Assembly (NCBI GenBank): GCA_029246865.1
Contig: JAQWMI010000053.1
Span: 1-44,980 of the forward strand
DNA from: Alphaproteobacteria bacterium
GTDB taxonomy: Bacteria > Pseudomonadota > Alphaproteobacteria > HIMB59
DNA: 44,980 nt
Direction: 5' to 3'
Positions 7,467 through 19,926 of the stretch are shown here, piece by piece; position 1 is the first letter of the stretch, and each line of letters starts with the position of its first letter. The notes below the pieces were generated by a model, which worked only from the letters and a program-made list of their open reading frames with translations, was not told where the DNA came from and did not search any database. Made by a program: the position numbers and the translations under genes.

Positions 7467-8657
7467 ATGGCTAAAGAAAAATTTGATAGATCGAAACCAC
7501 ATTGTAATATTGGTACGATCGGACACGTCGATCATGGTAAAACTACTTTAACTGCTGCTATTACTAAAGTCCTGGCAGAATCAGGTGGCGCTGACTATAC
7601 AGCTTACGATCAGATCGATAAAGCTCCTGAAGAAAAAGCTAGAGGTATAACTATCTCAACAGCCCATGTGGAGTACACAACTGCTAACAGACACTATGCT
7701 CATGTTGATTGTCCTGGACACGCAGACTATGTAAAAAATATGATTACAGGTGCCGCACAAATGGATGGTGGTATTCTTGTTGTTAACGCTGCTGATGGAC
7801 CTATGCCTCAAACAAGAGAACATATTCTTTTAGCAAGACAGGTTGGTGTTCCCGCTCTTGTTGTTTATCTTAATAAAGTTGATCAAGTTGACGATGCTGA
7901 ATTAATCGACTTAGTTGAAGAAGAAATTAGAGATCTTTTAAACAAGTATGAATTTCCAGGAGATACAACTCCAATTATTCGTGGTTCAGCTTTAGCTGCA
8001 TGTGAAGATGGAGATGTTGAAATTGGAAAAAACTCAATTCTTAAACTTATGGAAGCTGTTGATACATTTATACCTCAACCACCAAGAGAGTTAGATAAAC
8101 CATTCTTGATGCCTGTTGAAGATGTATTCTCAATCTCAGGTCGTGGTACAGTTGTTACTGGAAGAATTGAACAAGGTGTAATTAAGCCAGGCGAAGAGAT
8201 CGAAATTATTGGTATTTCAGATACTCAAAAAACTGTTGCAACAGGTGTTGAAATGTTTAGAAAACTTTTAGACTCTGGTGAAGCGGGAGATAACGTCGGT
8301 GTGCTTTTAAGAGGAACAAAAAAAGAAGAAGTTGAACGTGGCCAAGTTTTAGCTAAGCCAGGTAGTATCAAACCTCATAAGAAGTTTAAATGTGAAGTTT
8401 ATTCTCTAAGTAAAGAAGAAGGTGGACGACATACACCTTACTTTGCTAATTATAGACCTCAATTTTATTTCAGAACAACTGACGTAACAGGATCTATCAC
8501 TTTGCCAGAGGGCACTGAGATGGTCATGCCTGGTGATAACGTTACTCTAACAGTGGAATTACTTTCTCCGATAGCTATGGATAATAATCTAAGATTCGCT
8601 ATTCGTGAAGGTGGTAGAACTGTTGGTTCTGGAGTTGTTTCAGAGATATTAGAATAG
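7467..8657 (+). CDS. tuf: Elongation factor Tu
   Basis: This GTPase delivers aminoacyl-tRNA to the ribosome. The 396-residue product is full length and has G1 GHVDHGKT, G3 DCPGHADY, G4 NKVD and the three EF-Tu domains through [10 protein letters not shown] near the end. The start [20 protein letters not shown] is the family standard. A GAGG at 7451-7454 is 12 bases from the ATG, a rather wide spacing. It sits between tRNA-Gly and tRNA-Trp. No second tuf lies between fusA and rpsJ, so this may be the only copy. Confidence 0.99.
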   Translation: MAKEKFDRSKPHCNIGTIGHVDHGKTTLTAAITKVLAESGGADYTAYDQIDKAPEEKARGITISTAHVEYTTANRHYAHVDCPGHADYVKNMITGAAQMDGGILVVNAADGPMPQTREHILLARQVGVPALVVYLNKVDQVDDAELIDLVEEEIRDLLNKYEFPGDTTPIIRGSALAACEDGDVEIGKNSILKLMEAVDTFIPQPPRELDKPFLMPVEDVFSISGRGTVVTGRIEQGVIKPGEEIEIIGISDTQKTVATGVEMFRKLLDSGEAGDNVGVLLRGTKKEEVERGQVLAKPGSIKPHKKFKCEVYSLSKEEGGRHTPYFANYRPQFYFRTTDVTGSITLPEGTEMVMPGDNVTLTVELLSPIAMDNNLRFAIREGGRTVGSGVVSEILE

Positions 8658-8680
8658 TCATCTGCGGCAATAGTTAATGA

Positions 8681-8756
8681 AGGAGTGTAGCTCAACTGGT
8701 AGAGCGCCGGTCTCCAAAACCGGAGGTTGCGGGTTCGATGCCTGCCACTCCTGCCA
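8681..8756 (+). tRNA. tRNA-Trp (anticodon CCA), 3' CCA encoded
   Basis: The 76-nt cloverleaf has acceptor AGGAGTG/CACTCCT, D stem GCTC/GAGC, anticodon stem CCGGT/ACCGG with anticodon CCA, T stem GCGGG/CCTGC with one G-T pair, discriminator G and an encoded CCA. Position between tuf and secE is a conserved bacterial arrangement, with 23 bp to tuf and 12 bp to secE. Confidence 0.97.
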
Positions 8757-8768
8757 ACAAGGATAAAT

Positions 8769-8954
8769 ATGAAATTTAACCCAGCAAAATATTTAAGAGA
8801 AGTTCGCCAAGAAGTTTCTAAAGTCACATGGCCCTCAAAAAAAGAAACTTTCACTTCAGCTGGTATTGTAATTATCGTTGTAACTATTGCTGCAATAATT
8901 TTAATGATTATTGATCAGAGTTTTTCTTTATTAGTTAGATCGGTTTTAGGTTAA
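8769..8954 (+). CDS. secE: Preprotein translocase subunit SecE
   Basis: This is the short single-span form of SecE (61 residues) that clamps SecY in the inner membrane. An amphipathic N-terminal part with the conserved EVSKVTWPSKKE (about 15-26) precedes one hydrophobic segment (about 30-48). The ATG at 8769 is chosen because AAGGA lies 5 bases upstream at 8759-8763; a longer in-frame reading from a TTG at 8727 would start inside tRNA-Trp. Its stop overlaps the nusG start by one base (TAATG), suggesting coupled translation. Confidence 0.95.
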   Translation: MKFNPAKYLREVRQEVSKVTWPSKKETFTSAGIVIIVVTIAAIILMIIDQSFSLLVRSVLG

Positions 8955-9502
8955 TGGAAGTTTCTTTAGACATAAAGCACAAGTGGTATGTAGTAAATTG
9001 CCACTCTGGTTATGAAAAAAAAGTTGCAGATGCAATTATGGATGAGGCAAAAAAAGTAGAACTTGAAAGCTCTATTATAGAGGTGTCTGTTCCAACTCAA
9101 GCAGTGGTTGAAGTTAGAAGAGGAGTTAGAATTAACTCTGAGAAAAAATTTTTTCCAGGCTACGTATTAGTTAAAATGCAAATGAATGATGACACATGGC
9201 ATTTAGTAAAAGATATACCAAAAGTTAGTAATTTTTTAGGAGTTAAAAATAAGCCTTTAGCTATTTCTGAAAGAGAAGTTTCTAAATTACTTCAAGACAT
9301 TACTGAAGGGGCTGAGAGTCCTAAACCTAAATTCGAATACGAGGTCGGCGAGCAAATTAAAGTTTCCGATGGCCCATTTGCATCCTTTAGTGGTGTGATA
9401 GAAGAGGTTGACAGTTCAAGACAAAAGCTTAAAGTGTCTGTCTCTATTTTCGGACGTCCAACTCCTCTGGAATTGGACTATTCACAGGTTGTGAAGGGAT
9501 AA
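8954..9502 (+). CDS. nusG: Transcription termination/antitermination factor NusG
   Basis: NusG binds the RNA polymerase clamp, reduces pausing, and links polymerase with Rho or the ribosome. The 182-residue protein has the NGN domain ([28 protein letters not shown]) and a C-terminal KOW domain ([20 protein letters not shown]). Length and domain order are standard. It overlaps secE by one base and lies 5 bp before rplK. Confidence 0.98.
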   Translation: MEVSLDIKHKWYVVNCHSGYEKKVADAIMDEAKKVELESSIIEVSVPTQAVVEVRRGVRINSEKKFFPGYVLVKMQMNDDTWHLVKDIPKVSNFLGVKNKPLAISEREVSKLLQDITEGAESPKPKFEYEVGEQIKVSDGPFASFSGVIEEVDSSRQKLKVSVSIFGRPTPLELDYSQVVKG

Positions 9503-9507
9503 TTATT

Positions 9508-9933
9508 ATGGCAAAAGAAATACTAGGATATATCAAATTACAAATCCCGGCTGGTAGTGCAAACCCGGCACCTCCTGTAGGCCCTGCTTTAGGACAAAAA
9601 GGTTTAAATATACAAGACTTCTGTAAACAGTTTAATGATGCCACAAGTAAATTAGAAAAAGGTGCTCCGATACCAACTATAATTACTGCATATAAAGATA
9701 GAACATTTGAATTTATTACAAAAAAACCTCCAGTAACTTTTTACTTGAAGAAAGCTGCAAATATAAAAAAAGGCAACGGTACTCCAGGTAAATCTCTTCT
9801 CGGTAAAGTTACAATGAATCAAGTTAGAGAAATCGCAAAAGAAAAATTAGAAGATCTTAACGCATATGACATTGATGAAGCTTCCAAAATCATTATGGGT
9901 TCAGCTAGATCAATGGGAATGGAAGTCGTATAA
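9508..9933 (+). CDS. rplK: 50S ribosomal protein L11
   Basis: L11 binds the GTPase-associated region of 23S rRNA. The 141-residue protein has the proline-rich N-terminal part around [15 protein letters not shown] and the rRNA-binding C-terminal domain ([14 protein letters not shown]). Three bases separate it from rplA, its usual partner. Confidence 0.98.
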   Translation: MAKEILGYIKLQIPAGSANPAPPVGPALGQKGLNIQDFCKQFNDATSKLEKGAPIPTIITAYKDRTFEFITKKPPVTFYLKKAANIKKGNGTPGKSLLGKVTMNQVREIAKEKLEDLNAYDIDEASKIIMGSARSMGMEVV

Positions 9934-9936
9934 CAA

Positions 9937-10611
9937 ATGAAATTATCTAAAAATAAAAAAAAACAAGTTGAAGGTATAAATTTTGAAAAAACTTATACCA
10001 TTGATGAGGGTGTTCAAATACTTAAAGATACTAAGTTTGTAAAATTTGATGAAAGTGTTGATATAGCACTAAATACATCAATTGATACAAAGCAATCCGA
10101 TCAAAATGTAAGAGGTAGTTTTGTGCCTCCTCATGGTTTAGGTAAAAAAGTTGAAATAGCGGTATTTGCATCAGGAAAAAATGCAGAAGAAGCATCTTCT
10201 TTAGGTGTTAAACATGTAGGTGGAGAAGACCTTGTTTCAATACTAGAAAAAAATATTGATGTGGATGTTATTATCGCTACTCCCGACATGATGTCAGTAG
10301 TAAGTAAAATTGCAAAAATTTTAGGCCCAAAAGGAATGATGCCTAACCCAAAGACTGGTACAGTAACAAACGACGTAAAGACCACAATAACAAATATTAA
10401 TAAGGGCTTGGTGGCTTATAAGAATGATAAAGCAGGAACAATTCATGCCTCTATTGGTAGAATTAGTTTTGATAATACTAAGTTGTCTGAAAATATTTCT
10501 GGTTTTGTTGAGGAAGTTAAAAAGAACAAACCAACAAATGTTAAGGGCAATTATGTAAACTCTGTTTATATATCATCTTCAATGGGTGTTGGAATTAAGG
10601 TGAGTTTTTAA
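9937..10611 (+). CDS. rplA: 50S ribosomal protein L1
   Basis: L1 forms the mobile stalk at the E site and in many bacteria represses its own operon by binding mRNA. The 224-residue length and the motif GPKGMMPNPKTGTVT are typical. It ends 2 bp before rplJ, which leaves no room for a separate L10 leader. Confidence 0.98.
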   Translation: MKLSKNKKKQVEGINFEKTYTIDEGVQILKDTKFVKFDESVDIALNTSIDTKQSDQNVRGSFVPPHGLGKKVEIAVFASGKNAEEASSLGVKHVGGEDLVSILEKNIDVDVIIATPDMMSVVSKIAKILGPKGMMPNPKTGTVTNDVKTTITNINKGLVAYKNDKAGTIHASIGRISFDNTKLSENISGFVEEVKKNKPTNVKGNYVNSVYISSSMGVGIKVSF

Positions 10612-10613
10612 TA

Positions 10614-11120
10614 ATGAATAGATTAGAAAAAAAAGAATACTTAGAAACTCTAGACACTCTCTCTGAGAAATATTCTGGGCTTTTTGTTGCCTCATTCAAT
10701 GCTATGACAGTTAAAGATATGATTAGTTTTAGAACTGAAATAAGAGCTAACGAAGGTGTGGCCAAAATATCTAAAAATAATATTGTTAAAATATTCCTTG
10801 AAAAAAATGAGGATAAAAAAACTATGGCTGAAAGTTTAACTCAGCAAAAATTATTAATTTTTACAAATAATCCTGTTGGTACAGCTAAAGTTTGTAGAAA
10901 ATTTGAAAAAGATTCAAAAAAACTATCTGCAGAGGTAGCTTTTTTCGATAAAACACTATATTCAAAAGATGATATAGCAAAGGTTGCAACTTTACCTTCT
11001 CTAGATGAGATCAGAGGAAAAATAGTTGGGTTGATTAGTGCTCCTGCATCTAAACTGGTTCGTGTATTACTAAGACCAGATCAGGATATTATATCAATTT
11101 TAAACAACAAAAAAGACTAA
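10614..11120 (+). CDS. rplJ: 50S ribosomal protein L10
   Basis: L10 anchors L7/L12 dimers to the ribosome stalk base. The 168 residues include the rRNA-binding N-terminal domain ([15 protein letters not shown], then [14 protein letters not shown]) and a C-terminal helix ([14 protein letters not shown]) that receives L12. There is no intergenic leader before it, so the L10-binding attenuator known in E. coli is not evident here. Confidence 0.97.
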   Translation: MNRLEKKEYLETLDTLSEKYSGLFVASFNAMTVKDMISFRTEIRANEGVAKISKNNIVKIFLEKNEDKKTMAESLTQQKLLIFTNNPVGTAKVCRKFEKDSKKLSAEVAFFDKTLYSKDDIAKVATLPSLDEIRGKIVGLISAPASKLVRVLLRPDQDIISILNNKKD

Positions 11121-11134
11121 CTAGGGAGAGACAA

Positions 11135-11503
11135 ATGGCAGATTTAAATAAAATAGTTGACGATTTATCGACTTTAACAGTAATAGAAGCTGCGGAGTTA
11201 TCCAAGCTTTTAGAAGAAAAATGGGGTGTATCAGCAGCAGCTCCAGTAGCAGCAGCAGCAGCAGCTCCTGCAGCAGAAGCAGCAGAAGAAAAGGATGCAT
11301 TTGATGTTGTTCTTGCAGCAGCAGGCGATCAAAAAATTAATGTAATTAAGGAAGTTAGAGCTATTACGGGTCTTGGTTTAAAAGAAGCTAAAGATATGGT
11401 AGAGGCAGCTCCAAAAGTAATTAAAGAGGGCGCAAAAAAAGATGAGGCAGAGGCATTAAAAAAACAGCTTGAAGCAGCTGGTGCAAAAGTAGAACTTAAG
11501 TAG
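11135..11503 (+). CDS. rplL: 50S ribosomal protein L7/L12
   Basis: This is the multi-copy stalk protein that recruits translation factors. The 122 residues show an N-terminal dimerisation domain, an alanine-rich hinge (about 33-51) and the C-terminal factor-binding domain with [24 protein letters not shown] upstream serves as ribosome binding site. The hinge is encoded by a run of AGC/GCA repeats. Only 19 bp separate it from rpoB. Confidence 0.98.
   Translation: MADLNKIVDDLSTLTVIEAAELSKLLEEKWGVSAAAPVAAAAAAPAAEAAEEKDAFDVVLAAAGDQKINVIKEVRAITGLGLKEAKDMVEAAPKVIKEGAKKDEAEALKKQLEAAGAKVELK
11248..11265 (+). repeat. AGC trinucleotide run in the L7/L12 hinge
   Basis: Six exact AGC units lie in tandem, read in frame as GCA alanine codons, with further interrupted copies on both sides from about 11231 to 11287. 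Slippage would add or remove hinge alanines without breaking the frame. Confidence 0.75.
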
Positions 11504-11522
11504 TCCAGGTTCTATAGCGCAT

Positions 11523-14500
11523 ATGTCACTCAGTTTCACTGAAAAGAAAAGAATTAGATATTCGTTCGGAAAGATCGAAAAAACTATAAATATTCCTAAT
11601 TTAGTAGATATTCAAAAAATATCTTACGATAAACTCTTACAATTAGGAAAAATTTCTGAAGAAAGATCTAACACCGGTCTTCAGGAAGTATTTAGTTCTG
11701 TTTTTCCTATTAAGGATTATGCCGGCAAATCAGAGTTACATTATATAGATTATTACCTAGATAATCCTAAATATGATGTTGATGAATGTAGAAGAAAAGG
11801 TCTCACTTTTTCTGCATCTTTGATGGTCACATTCCGTTTAATTATATGGGATATTAATGAAGAAACTGAAGAGAAGACTTTAAGAGATATAAAAGAGCAA
11901 ATTGTCTATTTAGGTGATTTACCTTTAATGACAAATAATGGTACTTTTGTTGTTAATGGAACAGAAAGAGTTGTCGTAAGTCAACTACACAGATCTCCAG
12001 GTGTGTTCTTTGATCACGATGAAGGTAAAACTCATGCTAGTGGTAAGACATTGTATAATGCTAGAATTATACCTTACAGAGGTTCTTGGTTAGATTTTGA
12101 ATTTGACCATAAAGACAACATGTTCTTTAGAATTGATAGGAAAAAGAAAATGATTTCTACTACAATTTTTCAATCCCTTCCCTCTAAAGCCTCAGAAAAA
12201 TATCTTGAAGAGTGCGCTCTTAATAAAGTAGATCCTGATATTTATAAAATATCTGGCATGTCCAGTGAAGAAATTCTGACATTTTTTTATGACTCATATA
12301 AATTTAAAAAAAATAAAGATGGCTGGTTGGTTAACTTAAACCTAGATAATTTTAAATATAAAAATTTACCTTTCAACTTGGTTGATCCAAGCAATAAAGA
12401 AGTATTAGCCTATAAAGATGTTAAACTTTCCCTTAAATTACTAAACGAAATAAATGAAAAAAATATTTCAAAATTTTTATTCACTGAAGAAGAATTAGAA
12501 GGCTTTTATCTTTCAAAAGATATTATTAATATTGATACTGGTTTGGTCTATGCTGAAGCTGGCACTATTTTAAATGAAGAGTTATTTTTGAGGTTTAATG
12601 AGTTATCTATTAGTGAATTTTCAATTATTAATGCTAGTCAAGCCGCAGGTAATCTTGGTATCATCAATTCATTAGTTGCTGATAAAAATCATTCTAGAGA
12701 AGAGTCTTTATTCGATATATTTAAAATTTTAAGACCAGGCGAACCACCAACATTAGAAGCTAGTAATTATTTATTTCAAAATATGTTTTTTAATGAAGAT
12801 AGATATGATTTGTCAGAGGTGGGTAGGGTAAAAATTAATACTTATCTAAATTTAGATAAAAACCACAAACACAGAGTTTTAAATAAAACAGATATTCTTT
12901 CTGTCGCTAAAAGATTATTTGACATGAAGACTAACAATATTGGTAAAGACGATATTGATCATTTAGGAAATCGAAGAGTTAGATCTGTTGGAGAATTAAT
13001 TGAGAATCAATACAGAATTGGTTTAGTTAGAATGGAAAGAGCGATTAGAGAAAAAATGGTAAGTGTTGATATAGAATCCATCATGCCTCAAGATCTAGTT
13101 AATTCAAAACCAATTCAAACAGTATTAAAAGAGTTCACTGGCTCAAGTCAGTTAAGTCAATTTATGGATCAAACTAACCCGCTTAGCGAAATTACCCATA
13201 AAAGAAGAATATCTGCATTAGGCCCCGGCGGTCTAACGAGAGAGAGAGCTGGATTTGAAGTGCGTGATGTACACACAACTCATTACGGAAGAATTTGCCC
13301 TATTGAAACCCCTGAAGGTTCGAACATTGGTTTGATCAATAGTCTATCTTCATACGCCAGAATTAATCGTTATGGTTTTATTGAAACACCTTATAGAAAA
13401 ATTGATAAAGAATTAGTAACAAAAGATGTTATTTATCTAAATGCGGATGAAGAAGAAAATTATACTATAGCTCAAGCTAATAGTCCTTTAGATAGCGATG
13501 GAATGTTTATTGAAGAATTAGTTAGCTGTAGAAGAAAAGGTGACTTTATTTTCTGCAACCCAACTGAAATAGACTTTATGGACGTCAATCCACAACAACT
13601 AGTTTCAGTTGCGGCTTCACTAATTCCATTTTTAGAAAATGATGATGCAAATAGAGCTTTAATGGGTTCAAACATGATGAGACAGGCTGTTCCTTTGATG
13701 AGAAATGAGGCCCCCTTAGTCGGAACTGGATTTGAATCTAAAGTTGCAAGAGACAGCGGTGCTGTAGTAGTAGCAAAAAATAATGGTTATGTTTATCAGG
13801 TTGACTCTTCTAGGATAGTTATTCGATCAGATTCAAAAAATATTAGTAAAGATAAAAGTGGTGTTGATATTTACAATCTTAAGAAATTTCAAAGATCAAA
13901 TCAAAGTACTGCTATAAACCAAAAACCAATTGTTAAGATTGGTGACTACGTCAGTAGAGGCGATATTATTGCAGACGGACCTTGTACTGATTTAGGAGAA
14001 TTAGCGCTAGGTAAAAATCTACTCGTTGGTTTTATGCCTTGGAATGGTTACAACTTTGAAGATTCAATTATTATGTCCGAAAACGTAGTGCAGGGCGATA
14101 AGTTTACATCAATTCATATAGAAGAATTTGAAGTTTTATGTAGAGATACAAAATTAGGCCCCGAAGAAATAACAAGAGATATGCCTAATGTTGGAGACGA
14201 AAGTATTACTAATCTTGATGAAGCTGGTATCGTTTATATAGGCTCTGAAGTTAAGCACGGCGATATACTTGTTGGAAAAGTTTCCCCAAAAGGTGACTCA
14301 CCTATTACTCCAGAAGAAAAATTATTAAGAGCTATTTTCTCAGAAAAAGCTGCTGATGTTAAAGATACATCTTTAAGATTACCTACTGGTTATTCTGGTG
14401 TTGTTGTTGATGTTCAAGTCCTTGTTAGAAGAGGTGTTGATAAGGATGAAAGAACTATTGCTATTGAGAGAGTAGAAATTGATCGTCTAGCAAAAGATAG

Positions 14501-15722
14501 GGATGATGAAAAAGAAATTCTCGAAAACAATTACAAGCAAAATCTAATTAGTATATTTAAGAATAAAATTTCTAACATTGAAATTGATGGTTTGCAAAAA
14601 GCCACAAAGATTGATGAGGAATTATTAAAGAATAAAAATGTTGAATTTTTAGAGACCATCTCTACTGATGACCAACAGACCATGGAAACTTTTAGTTCTC
14701 AAAAGAAAATTTATAATGACGCAATTATTCTTCTTGATAAACGTTTCCAAAACAAAATTGAAAAAATCCAAAGTGGAGATGACTTATTACCAGGTGTTCT
14801 AAAAGTTGTTAAAGTTTTTGTTGCTGTTAAGAGAAGATTGCAAACCGGAGATAAAATGGCCGGAAGACATGGTAACAAAGGTGTCGTTTCAAAAATTGTA
14901 CCTGTAGAAGATATGCCATTCTTAGAAGATGGAACTCCAGTAGATATATTATTAAATCCATTAGGTGTTCCAAGTAGAATGAACATTGGTCAAATACTTG
15001 AAACCCACTTAGGTTGGGCTGCATATGGGTTAGGTAAGCAGATATCAAAAAGTTTAGATATGGCTAATAAAGAAGGTAATGTTGCGGCTCTTAAAAACTC
15101 TATTGCTGAATTTTATGAAAAAAATCCAAATTCAACTAAGGCTATTTCAGAGATGAATGATGATCATATTGTTGAGTTAGCTACTAATCTTAAAAAAGGT
15201 GTAACGTTTGCTACTCCTGTATTTGACGGAACAAACGCTAACGAAATTACTGCTCTTTTAGATAAAGCTGGATTTGATAACAGTGGGCAAGTTTACTTAT
15301 ACGACGGGAGATCTGGAGATCGATTTGAAAGAAAAGTAACTGTTGGATTTAAATATGTCCTAAAACTTCATCATTTAATTGATGATAAAATCCATGCCAG
15401 ATCTATTGGGCCATATAGTTTAGTAACTCAACAGCCATTAGGAGGAAAAGCTCAATTTGGTGGTCAAAGATTTGGAGAAATGGAAGTATGGGCGTTAGAA
15501 GCCTATGGTGCCTCAAATACACTCCAAGAAATGCTTACTATTAAGTCTGACGATGTAGCTGGCCGTACTAAAGTTTATGAGGCTCTGATACGTGGTGACT
15601 ATAACTTTGAGAGTGGGATACCGGAATCCTTTCACGTTCTTGTTAAAGAATTAAAGTCATTAGGGCTTAATGTTGAGCTAATAGAAACTGACCCAAGTAA
15701 TAATAATATGGAGAAAATTTAA
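11523..15722 (+). CDS. rpoB: DNA-directed RNA polymerase beta subunit
   Basis: This is the full-length beta subunit (1399 residues). The rifampicin pocket is intact: [10 protein letters not shown] (541-550) with D549 equivalent to E. coli D516, then [19 protein letters not shown] keeping the His and Ser equivalents of H526 and S531, so no classical resistance change is seen. Catalytic-core motifs such as [15 protein letters not shown] near the C-terminal part and the final [20 protein letters not shown] are present. It starts 19 bp after rplL and ends 2 bp before rpoC, the conserved order. Confidence 0.99.
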   Translation: MSLSFTEKKRIRYSFGKIEKTINIPNLVDIQKISYDKLLQLGKISEERSNTGLQEVFSSVFPIKDYAGKSELHYIDYYLDNPKYDVDECRRKGLTFSASLMVTFRLIIWDINEETEEKTLRDIKEQIVYLGDLPLMTNNGTFVVNGTERVVVSQLHRSPGVFFDHDEGKTHASGKTLYNARIIPYRGSWLDFEFDHKDNMFFRIDRKKKMISTTIFQSLPSKASEKYLEECALNKVDPDIYKISGMSSEEILTFFYDSYKFKKNKDGWLVNLNLDNFKYKNLPFNLVDPSNKEVLAYKDVKLSLKLLNEINEKNISKFLFTEEELEGFYLSKDIINIDTGLVYAEAGTILNEELFLRFNELSISEFSIINASQAAGNLGIINSLVADKNHSREESLFDIFKILRPGEPPTLEASNYLFQNMFFNEDRYDLSEVGRVKINTYLNLDKNHKHRVLNKTDILSVAKRLFDMKTNNIGKDDIDHLGNRRVRSVGELIENQYRIGLVRMERAIREKMVSVDIESIMPQDLVNSKPIQTVLKEFTGSSQLSQFMDQTNPLSEITHKRRISALGPGGLTRERAGFEVRDVHTTHYGRICPIETPEGSNIGLINSLSSYARINRYGFIETPYRKIDKELVTKDVIYLNADEEENYTIAQANSPLDSDGMFIEELVSCRRKGDFIFCNPTEIDFMDVNPQQLVSVAASLIPFLENDDANRALMGSNMMRQAVPLMRNEAPLVGTGFESKVARDSGAVVVAKNNGYVYQVDSSRIVIRSDSKNISKDKSGVDIYNLKKFQRSNQSTAINQKPIVKIGDYVSRGDIIADGPCTDLGELALGKNLLVGFMPWNGYNFEDSIIMSENVVQGDKFTSIHIEEFEVLCRDTKLGPEEITRDMPNVGDESITNLDEAGIVYIGSEVKHGDILVGKVSPKGDSPITPEEKLLRAIFSEKAADVKDTSLRLPTGYSGVVVDVQVLVRRGVDKDERTIAIERVEIDRLAKDRDDEKEILENNYKQNLISIFKNKISNIEIDGLQKATKIDEELLKNKNVEFLETISTDDQQTMETFSSQKKIYNDAIILLDKRFQNKIEKIQSGDDLLPGVLKVVKVFVAVKRRLQTGDKMAGRHGNKGVVSKIVPVEDMPFLEDGTPVDILLNPLGVPSRMNIGQILETHLGWAAYGLGKQISKSLDMANKEGNVAALKNSIAEFYEKNPNSTKAISEMNDDHIVELATNLKKGVTFATPVFDGTNANEITALLDKAGFDNSGQVYLYDGRSGDRFERKVTVGFKYVLKLHHLIDDKIHARSIGPYSLVTQQPLGGKAQFGGQRFGEMEVWALEAYGASNTLQEMLTIKSDDVAGRTKVYEALIRGDYNFESGIPESFHVLVKELKSLGLNVELIETDPSNNNMEKI

Positions 15723-15724
15723 TC

Positions 15725-18700
15725 ATGAAAGATCTTACCAATTTATTTAAAAATAATGTTGAAACTGTGAATTTTGATCAGATAAAAATTTCTGTATCCA
15801 GTCCTGAACAAATAAGATCATGGTCTTTCGGTGAAATTAAAAAACCTGAAACAATTAATTACAGAACTTTCAAGCCTGAAAGAGAAGGATTGTTTTGTGC
15901 TAGAATTTTTGGCCCTACAAAAGATTACGAATGTTTATGTGGCAAATATAAAAGAATGAAATTTAAAGGCATTACATGCGAAAAATGTGGTGTTGAAGTT
16001 ACTCTTTCTAAAGTTCGAAGAGAACGAATGGCTCATATTGAATTAGCTGCCCCTGTTGCTCATATATGGTTTTTAAAATCTCTACCTAGTAGAATTGGAT
16101 TAGCTCTTGATATTACACTAAAAAGTTTAGAAAAAGTTTTATATTTTGAAAGTCATATTGTAATTGATCCTTTAATGTCTGGATTAGAGTCTAAGCAGTT
16201 ACTTAATGATGAAGAGTTAGAAGAAGCTATTGAAATGTATGGAGAAGACTCTTTTAAACATGGTATTGGAGCTGAAGCGGTTTACGATATTTTATCTTCA
16301 TTGAACTTAGAGGAAGAAATCCAAAAATTAAAAGAAGACAGCGAAGCTACTTCATCAGAAACTAAAAAGAAAAAAATTTTAAAAAGATCAAAAGTATTAG
16401 AAGGTTTTAAGAGGTCTAATATCAAACCTGAATGGATGATATTAAAAGTTTTACCTGTTATTCCACCAGAACTAAGACCTTTAGTTCCCTTAGAAGGTGG
16501 AAGATTCGCTACTTCTGATCTCAATGACTTATACCGAAGAGTTATAAATAGAAATAATAGATTAAAAAGACTCTTAGACTTAAGAGCTCCTGATATTATT
16601 GTCAGAAATGAAAAAAGAATGCTTCAAGAGTCTGTTGACGCTTTATTTGACAATGGTAGAAGGGGGAGAGTCATAACCAGCACTAACAAAAGACCTCTTA
16701 AATCTTTATCTGAAATGTTGAAAGGTAAACAAGGAAGATTTAGACAAAACTTATTAGGTAAGAGAGTCGATTATTCTGGAAGATCTGTAATTGTTGTTGG
16801 TCCTGAATTAAAACTCCATCAATGTGGTTTGCCAAAAAAAATGGCTTTAGAATTATTTAAGCCTTTTATTTACAATAAATTAGAATCATACGGCTTTGCC
16901 TCAACCCTTAAATCTGCAAGAAAAATGGTTGAAACTGAAAGACCGGAGGTTTGGGATATATTAGATGAAGTTATCCGAGAACACCCAATACTATTAAATA
17001 GAGCGCCCACTCTTCATAGGTTAGGAATACAAGCATTTGAACCAATTTTAATCGAAGGTAAAGCTATCCAATTACACCCATTAGTATGTACAGCATTCAA
17101 TGCTGACTTTGATGGTGATCAAATGGCAGTTCATATTCCTTTAAGTCTTGAGTCTCAACTTGAAGCAAGAGTTTTAATGATGAGTACTAATAATATTTTA
17201 TCACCTTCAAGTGGAAAGCCTATTATTGTTCCAAGTCAAGATATTGTCTTGGGTATTTATTATCTTTCAGTTATGAATGAGAATGAAGAGCCAAAGAAAT
17301 ATTTCTCCCACATTGGTGAAGTTGAAGTTGCTTTAGAAAATAAAACTATTGATCTTCATACTTGTATTATCTATAGAACTAAAACTTACAACAAAGAAAC
17401 AGAAATATTCGAAGATAAAAAGTTTAAAACATCTGCTGGCAGAGTGATTCTTTTCAAAACACTACCAGAAAACAAAAATTTATCTTTTGATAACGTTAAT
17501 GAAATATTAACAAAAAAAAGGATTAGTAATCTTCTAGACAACGTCTATAGATTTACTGGTCAAAAAGCGACTTGTATATTTGTTGATCAAATTATGGGCA
17601 TAGGATTTAAATATGCTGCAAAAGCAGGAATTTCTTTTGGAAAAGATGATTTAATTATTCCAGAAGAAAAACAAACCCTAATTTCAAACACTCAAAAAAA
17701 TGTTGCTACCCTTGAAAGTCATTATCAAGAGGGATTAATTACTGAAAGAGAAAAATATAATAAAGTTGTAAATTTATGGTCACAAACAACTGAAAATGTT
17801 TCTAAGGCTATGATGAAATCTGTTATGAATAGTGAGGGTCAAATTAATTCTCTTTATATTATGGCAGACTCTGGTGCTAGGGGTTCTGAAACTCAGCTTA
17901 GACAATTAGCAGGTATGAGGGGATTAATGGCAAGACCTTCAGGCGAAATTATTGAAAATCCAATTACTTCAAATTTTAAAGAAGGTCTTTCTGTGCTTGA
18001 ATACTTTAATTCTACTCACGGAGCCAGAAAAGGTTTAGCAGATACTGCTCTTAAAACTGCTAGTTCTGGATATTTAACTAGAAGGCTTGTTGATGTAGCT
18101 CAAGACTTAACTATTACTAAAAAAGACTGTGGCGGGGTTAATGGTTTAACCGTTGATGCTATTTATGAATCTGGTGAATTAGCTATTCCTTTAGTTGAGA
18201 GAGTTTTTGGTAGAAATCTTTCGGCTGATGTTCAATCTAAAGATGGAACTGTAATCATGGAGAAGAACACTTATATTTCTTATAAAGAAATTGAAATACT
18301 AGAAAAAGAAAATATCACACAAGTGAAAATTTTCTCTCCTATAACTTGTGCAAACACTCATGGAATGTGTGCAAAATGCTACGGAAGAGATTTAGCTAAA
18401 GGTCAACACGTAAATGTTGGAGAAGCTGTAGGAATAATTGCGGCTCAGTCAATTGGTGAACCAGGTACGCAACTTACTATGAGAACCTTCCACGTTGGCG
18501 GTGTAGCTAGTTCTTCAGTTGAAAAGTCAACTTTTGAATCCTCTACAGATGGAAAAGTGGAAATTAAAAATCTAAGATCTGTAACAAATTCTTCCGGAAA
18601 TGAAATTGTGGTTAATAGAACAACTGAAATTAATATTTATGATATTAATAAAAATTTATCTGCAACCTTTAGAGCTCCCTATGGCTCAACTATTCTTGTT

Positions 18701-19885
18701 AAAGACAAACAGGATGTTAAATTAAGCGATCTGTTACTTGAATGGGATCCTTACACTGTACCTGTTATTGCTGAAGCCTCAGGTAAATTAGACTTTTTAG
18801 ATCTAGTTGAAGGTGTCTCTTTTGTTGAGAAATTTGATGAAACCACTGGTATATCTTCTAAAGTCATTATTGATTGGAAAAGCTTCCAAGGAAAAGCAGA
18901 CCTTAAACCTCAGCTTATTATTACTGACGACTCTGGCGAAGTAATGAGCGTTAAAGGCTCTAAGTTAGGTGCTTCATATAACTTAAGTGTGGGTGTTATA
19001 CTTAATATAGAAAAAGGTAAATCTGTAAACGCAGGTGATATTATTGCAAGAATACCAAGAGCATCATCTAAAACTAAAGATATTACAGGTGGTTTACCTA
19101 GAGTTGCAGATATTTTTGAATCAAGAAAACCAAAAAATCCTGCCGTTCTAGCTGAAATAAGTGGAACAATTGAATTTGGTAAAGATATTAAAAGCAAAAA
19201 AAGAATTATTATTGTACCAAGTGATGAATCGAAAGAACCAGTAGAATATTTAATCCCTAAAGGTACTTATGTGTATTTTAATGAAGGTGATGAGGTGAAT
19301 AAGGGTGACATGCTAGTAGATGGCACCCCAGCTCCATCAGATATACTTAATATACTTGGTGTAGAGGCTTTAGCAGAATACATGGTTAGAGAAGTCCAAA
19401 AAGTTTACAGACTTCAAGGTGTTCTTATTGATGACAAGCACATTGAGTGCATTACTAAGCAAATGCTTCAAAAAGTAGAATTAATTGATGCTGGCGATAG
19501 TGGTTTGCCTATTGGTGACGTCATGGATAAATCTGATGTTCTTGTTAAAAATGAGCAACTAAAATCTGAAGATAAAAAGGAAATTACTTATAAAATGCTT
19601 GTTTTAGGTATCACAAAGGCAAGTCTTCAAACTAATTCATTTATTTCTGCAGCATCATTCCAAGAAACTACAAGAGTTCTCACAGAAGCTGCAATTAATG
19701 GAAAAGTTGATAAACTTGTCGGCCTCAAAGAAAATGTAATAGTTGGTAAATTAATACCTGCAGGAACAGGAAATGTTATAAGAGATCAAAGAAAACAAGC
19801 AAAATTAAGAGATATTGAGATACTTAAAGCAATGGAACAAGAGAAAGAGGATAATAAAGAAATACCTCAGGAAATTGCTAATTAA
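15725..19885 (+). CDS. rpoC: DNA-directed RNA polymerase beta' subunit
   Basis: This 1386-residue subunit carries the catalytic Mg-binding loop [12 protein letters not shown] with D461, D463 and D465. The N-terminal zinc site is formed by C70, C72, C85 and C88, and the second zinc region includes [13 protein letters not shown]. The trigger-loop area and the C-terminal jaw region ([10 protein letters not shown]-like [16 protein letters not shown]) are intact. It is translated right after rpoB. Confidence 0.99.
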   Translation: MKDLTNLFKNNVETVNFDQIKISVSSPEQIRSWSFGEIKKPETINYRTFKPEREGLFCARIFGPTKDYECLCGKYKRMKFKGITCEKCGVEVTLSKVRRERMAHIELAAPVAHIWFLKSLPSRIGLALDITLKSLEKVLYFESHIVIDPLMSGLESKQLLNDEELEEAIEMYGEDSFKHGIGAEAVYDILSSLNLEEEIQKLKEDSEATSSETKKKKILKRSKVLEGFKRSNIKPEWMILKVLPVIPPELRPLVPLEGGRFATSDLNDLYRRVINRNNRLKRLLDLRAPDIIVRNEKRMLQESVDALFDNGRRGRVITSTNKRPLKSLSEMLKGKQGRFRQNLLGKRVDYSGRSVIVVGPELKLHQCGLPKKMALELFKPFIYNKLESYGFASTLKSARKMVETERPEVWDILDEVIREHPILLNRAPTLHRLGIQAFEPILIEGKAIQLHPLVCTAFNADFDGDQMAVHIPLSLESQLEARVLMMSTNNILSPSSGKPIIVPSQDIVLGIYYLSVMNENEEPKKYFSHIGEVEVALENKTIDLHTCIIYRTKTYNKETEIFEDKKFKTSAGRVILFKTLPENKNLSFDNVNEILTKKRISNLLDNVYRFTGQKATCIFVDQIMGIGFKYAAKAGISFGKDDLIIPEEKQTLISNTQKNVATLESHYQEGLITEREKYNKVVNLWSQTTENVSKAMMKSVMNSEGQINSLYIMADSGARGSETQLRQLAGMRGLMARPSGEIIENPITSNFKEGLSVLEYFNSTHGARKGLADTALKTASSGYLTRRLVDVAQDLTITKKDCGGVNGLTVDAIYESGELAIPLVERVFGRNLSADVQSKDGTVIMEKNTYISYKEIEILEKENITQVKIFSPITCANTHGMCAKCYGRDLAKGQHVNVGEAVGIIAAQSIGEPGTQLTMRTFHVGGVASSSVEKSTFESSTDGKVEIKNLRSVTNSSGNEIVVNRTTEINIYDINKNLSATFRAPYGSTILVKDKQDVKLSDLLLEWDPYTVPVIAEASGKLDFLDLVEGVSFVEKFDETTGISSKVIIDWKSFQGKADLKPQLIITDDSGEVMSVKGSKLGASYNLSVGVILNIEKGKSVNAGDIIARIPRASSKTKDITGGLPRVADIFESRKPKNPAVLAEISGTIEFGKDIKSKKRIIIVPSDESKEPVEYLIPKGTYVYFNEGDEVNKGDMLVDGTPAPSDILNILGVEALAEYMVREVQKVYRLQGVLIDDKHIECITKQMLQKVELIDAGDSGLPIGDVMDKSDVLVKNEQLKSEDKKEITYKMLVLGITKASLQTNSFISAASFQETTRVLTEAAINGKVDKLVGLKENVIVGKLIPAGTGNVIRDQRKQAKLRDIEILKAMEQEKEDNKEIPQEIAN

Positions 19886-19888
19886 ATG

Positions 19889-19917
19889 TTGACTATATTA
19901 ACATCAAACCATATATT
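19889..19917 (+). promoter_or_regulatory. Strong candidate promoter for rpsL with an almost absent leader
   Basis: TTGACT (19889-19894) and TATATT (19912-19917) are 17 bp apart, the best sigma70-like match I see in the window. The predicted start near A19924 is about 3 bases before the rpsL ATG at 19927. No Shine-Dalgarno sequence occurs in the 41-bp gap, which agrees with leaderless translation. Confidence 0.62.
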
Positions 19918-19926
19918 CTGCGCACA

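Noticed and set aside
7305-7535. Minus-strand frame across tRNA-Gly and the tuf start
   Set aside because: It is antisense to a tRNA and to EF-Tu; the sequence is explained by those genes.
8727-8768. Longer secE reading from a TTG at 8727
   Set aside because: It would start inside tRNA-Trp, and a proper Shine-Dalgarno precedes the ATG at 8769.
8465-8854. 129-residue minus-strand open frame over tuf, tRNA-Trp and secE
   Set aside because: It lies antisense to two conserved genes and a tRNA and its translation resembles no protein family.
13131-13260. Rifampicin resistance change in rpoB
   Set aside because: The positions equal to E. coli D516, H526 and S531 are unchanged; the Asn-to-Thr difference at residue 551 is, as far as I recall, common in alphaproteobacteria.
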